NCBI RefSeq assembly: GCF_001017175.1
Contig: NZ_LCYG01000042.1
Span: forward strand, 149,708-213,707
From: Microvirga vignae
Lineage (GTDB): Bacteria; Pseudomonadota; Alphaproteobacteria; Rhizobiales; Beijerinckiaceae
Direction: 5' to 3'
Length of the DNA stretch: 64,000 bases
Shown: positions 62,708 through 64,000 of the stretch, in pieces
Layout: every line of letters begins with the position of its first letter
Numbering within the stretch: position 1 is the stretch's first letter
Notes under the pieces: model-generated
The model's database searches: none
What the model was told of the DNA's origin: nothing
What the model saw: only the letters and a program-made list of their open reading frames with translations
Made by a program: the position numbers and the translations under genes

Positions 62708-64000
62708 TCAGGAAACAGCCAAACTCATCTCGATGTCCTCCGACAGCTGCAGGCGGTGCAGGCGGGCATAGGTACCCCCCTTCGCGATCAGGGCCTCGTG
62801 CGGCCCCATTTCCACGATGCGTCCGGCCTCCATCACGACGATCCTGTCCGCATCGCGCACGGTCGAGAGACGATGGGCAATGACAAGGGTCGTACGGCCC
62901 TTCATGAGCTTCGCGATGGCATCCTGAACCAGGCGCTCGGATTCCGAATCGAGGGCGCTCGTCGCCTCGTCCAGCAGGAGGATCGGCGCATTCTTGAGGA
63001 AGGCGCGTGCCAGGGAGATGCGCTGGCGCTCACCGCCCGAAAGACGCCCGCCGCCGGTGCCGACGATGGTGTCGTAGCCCATGGGCTGCTTCATAATGAA
63101 GTCGTGTGCCGCCGCAGCCTCTGCGGCTTTCACGATCTCCGCCTCGGAAGCGCCCGGGCGACCGAAGGCGATGTTGGCGCGGATGGTATCGTCGAAGAGC
63201 ACCACGTCTTGGCTCACGACTGCGATGGCCTGACGCAGGCTCGCCAGCGTCACGTCGCGGATGTCCTGCCCGTCGATGAGGATCGCGCCGCCGTTCACGT
63301 CGTAAAGACGCGGCACGAGGGACAGCAGCGTCGATTTGCCGGAGCCGGAGCGGCCCACCAGTGCCGTGGTGCGACCAGCCTCGGCGACCAGATCGATGTG
63401 ATCGATAGCTGTTGCGCCGCCATGGTAGGAGAAGGACAGATCAGAGAAGCGGACCTCGCCGCCTTTCAGCACGAGCGGCTTGGCATCCGGCTTGTCCTGG
63501 ATCTTCGGGGCCTCGTCCATGATGGTGAAGGTACGATGGAGAGCGGCGGCCGCCTCCTGCAGGATGGCGTGGAGATTGCCGAGCGCCCGAATCGGCTGGG
63601 CGGCGATCAGCAGGGCACTGACGAAACCGGTGAAATCGCCCACTGTGCTGTTCTGGGACAGGATGCGCTGGCCGATCAGCACCAGGACCGCAGCCACCGC
63701 CACGCCGCCGCCCACTTCGAGCAGCGGATCGAGCCGCCCACGGGCATTGGCGCCCTTCATCCTGAGACGGCGGATTTCGTCAAACGTTTTGGCAGCCTTG
63801 GCCTTGAGATAGCCCTCAAGCCTGTAAGTCTTGGCGAAGCGCGAGCCCGCCAGGCTCTCGGTGATGAGGCCTGCCATCTGGCCCGTCTGCTCCTGCGTGG
63901 ATGCGGCGACGCGGCGCAGCTTGCGGCCGATCTTCTCTACCGGATAGACGAAGAAGGGCACGGTAAGGCCCGCCACCAGCGCCATCATCGGGTCGATCCA
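62708..64000 (-). CDS. MsbA-like ABC exporter, C-terminal part (5' end beyond window)
   Basis: About 430 residues visible; the frame is open to base 64000, so the start lies outside. It is a fused permease-ATPase half-transporter. The visible TM part includes LVAGLTVPFFVYPVEKIGRKLR and QTGQMAGLITESLAGSRFAK. The ATPase domain has Walker A LVGRSGSGKST, Q-loop VSQDVVLFDD, signature LSGGERQRISLARAFL, Walker B PILLLDEATSALD and switch IAHRLSTV, all intact. The sequence resembles MsbA-type lipid A flippases, and its position beside the acpXL cassette fits lipid A export, though other type I exporters look alike. Confidence 0.92.
   Translation of the reverse strand, partial: WIDPMMALVAGLTVPFFVYPVEKIGRKLRRVAASTQEQTGQMAGLITESLAGSRFAKTYRLEGYLKAKAAKTFDEIRRLRMKGANARGRLDPLLEVGGGVAVAAVLVLIGQRILSQNSTVGDFTGFVSALLIAAQPIRALGNLHAILQEAAAALHRTFTIMDEAPKIQDKPDAKPLVLKGGEVRFSDLSFSYHGGATAIDHIDLVAEAGRTTALVGRSGSGKSTLLSLVPRLYDVNGGAILIDGQDIRDVTLASLRQAIAVVSQDVVLFDDTIRANIAFGRPGASEAEIVKAAEAAAAHDFIMKQPMGYDTIVGTGGGRLSGGERQRISLARAFLKNAPILLLDEATSALDSESERLVQDAIAKLMKGRTTLVIAHRLSTVRDADRIVVMEAGRIVEMGPHEALIAKGGTYARLHRLQLSEDIEMSLAVS

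Overview
The window reads as high-GC chromosomal DNA of an alphaproteobacterium of the order Hyphomicrobiales (Rhizobiales). A Microvirga or Methylobacterium-like genome is my best guess, and the genus is inference only. The order is supported by the acpXL-lpxXL cassette for very-long-chain acylation of lipid A, a hemC-hemD-mitofilin-like-hemY block, DUF2794 and DUF1674 (SDHAF4-type) genes, a 1616-residue NAD-glutamate dehydrogenase and an IalB-family protein. Most of the window is densely packed housekeeping DNA. I see no prophage, insertion sequence, integrase, CRISPR array, toxin-antitoxin pair or rRNA operon.

Layout. 1-4.5 kb: the end of a CHASE2 adenylate cyclase, a CDF metal exporter, a decayed chemoreceptor pseudogene and a small secreted protein. 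4.5-4.9 kb: three tRNA genes (Gly, Ala, Thr) on the minus strand. 4.95-9.75 kb, minus strand: hemC, hemD, a Mic60/mitofilin-like gene and a HemY-type TPR gene. 9.87-15.7 kb, plus strand: tsaD-gpsA, an EVE-domain gene, a DUF1761 gene, acs and an L,D-transpeptidase. 15.8-19.5 kb: an intact chemoreceptor convergent with a cfa gene whose 3' end looks frameshifted, then an SDHAF4-type gene. 19.6-26.9 kb: htpX, rsmB, a heparinase II/III-like gene, a GYD gene, a 700-base stretch with no convincing gene, purH and a YbjQ gene whose ribosome-binding site and start codon lie inside a perfect 13-bp hairpin. 26.9-38.2 kb: a UMF1-type MFS protein, NAD-GDH, a divergent HxlR regulator/quinone-oxidoreductase pair, DUF2794, a second MFS gene, an acetyltransferase and a Bax-inhibitor-1 protein.

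38.4-48.1 kb: a YbbAP-type ABC exporter divergent from a TesA-like esterase, an aldo/keto reductase, thpR, a variant histidine phosphatase, a YeiH-type transporter, a pterin dehydratase, a GFA enzyme, an SDR and a YkvA-type protein. An AT-rich gap at 48.05-48.22 kb ends in a strong terminator and may encode a small RNA. 48.3-55.1 kb: ialB, rlmN, two overlapping related small membrane proteins, LysE, a lemA-TPM-TPM operon and a DUF1223 gene. 55.1-61.5 kb, minus strand: acpXL, fabZXL, two ketosynthase genes (one lacking the catalytic cysteine), an SDR, a medium-chain dehydrogenase and lpxXL. The window ends with a CX5R phosphatase and part of an MsbA-type ABC transporter.

How the genes fit together. 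The 55-61.5 kb cassette holds the carrier, condensing pair, ketoreductase, dehydratase, probable enoyl reductase and acyltransferase needed to build a very long acyl chain and place it on lipid A. The neighbouring MsbA-like exporter could move the product. The hem block makes uroporphyrinogen III and links tetrapyrrole synthesis to a membrane-shaping protein. Four two-hairpin palindromic elements are scattered through intergenic gaps. The points most worth checking are the cysteine-less ketosynthase, the start-codon hairpin after purH, the candidate small RNA at 48.1-48.2 kb, and the two independently broken reading frames (chemoreceptor and cfa).
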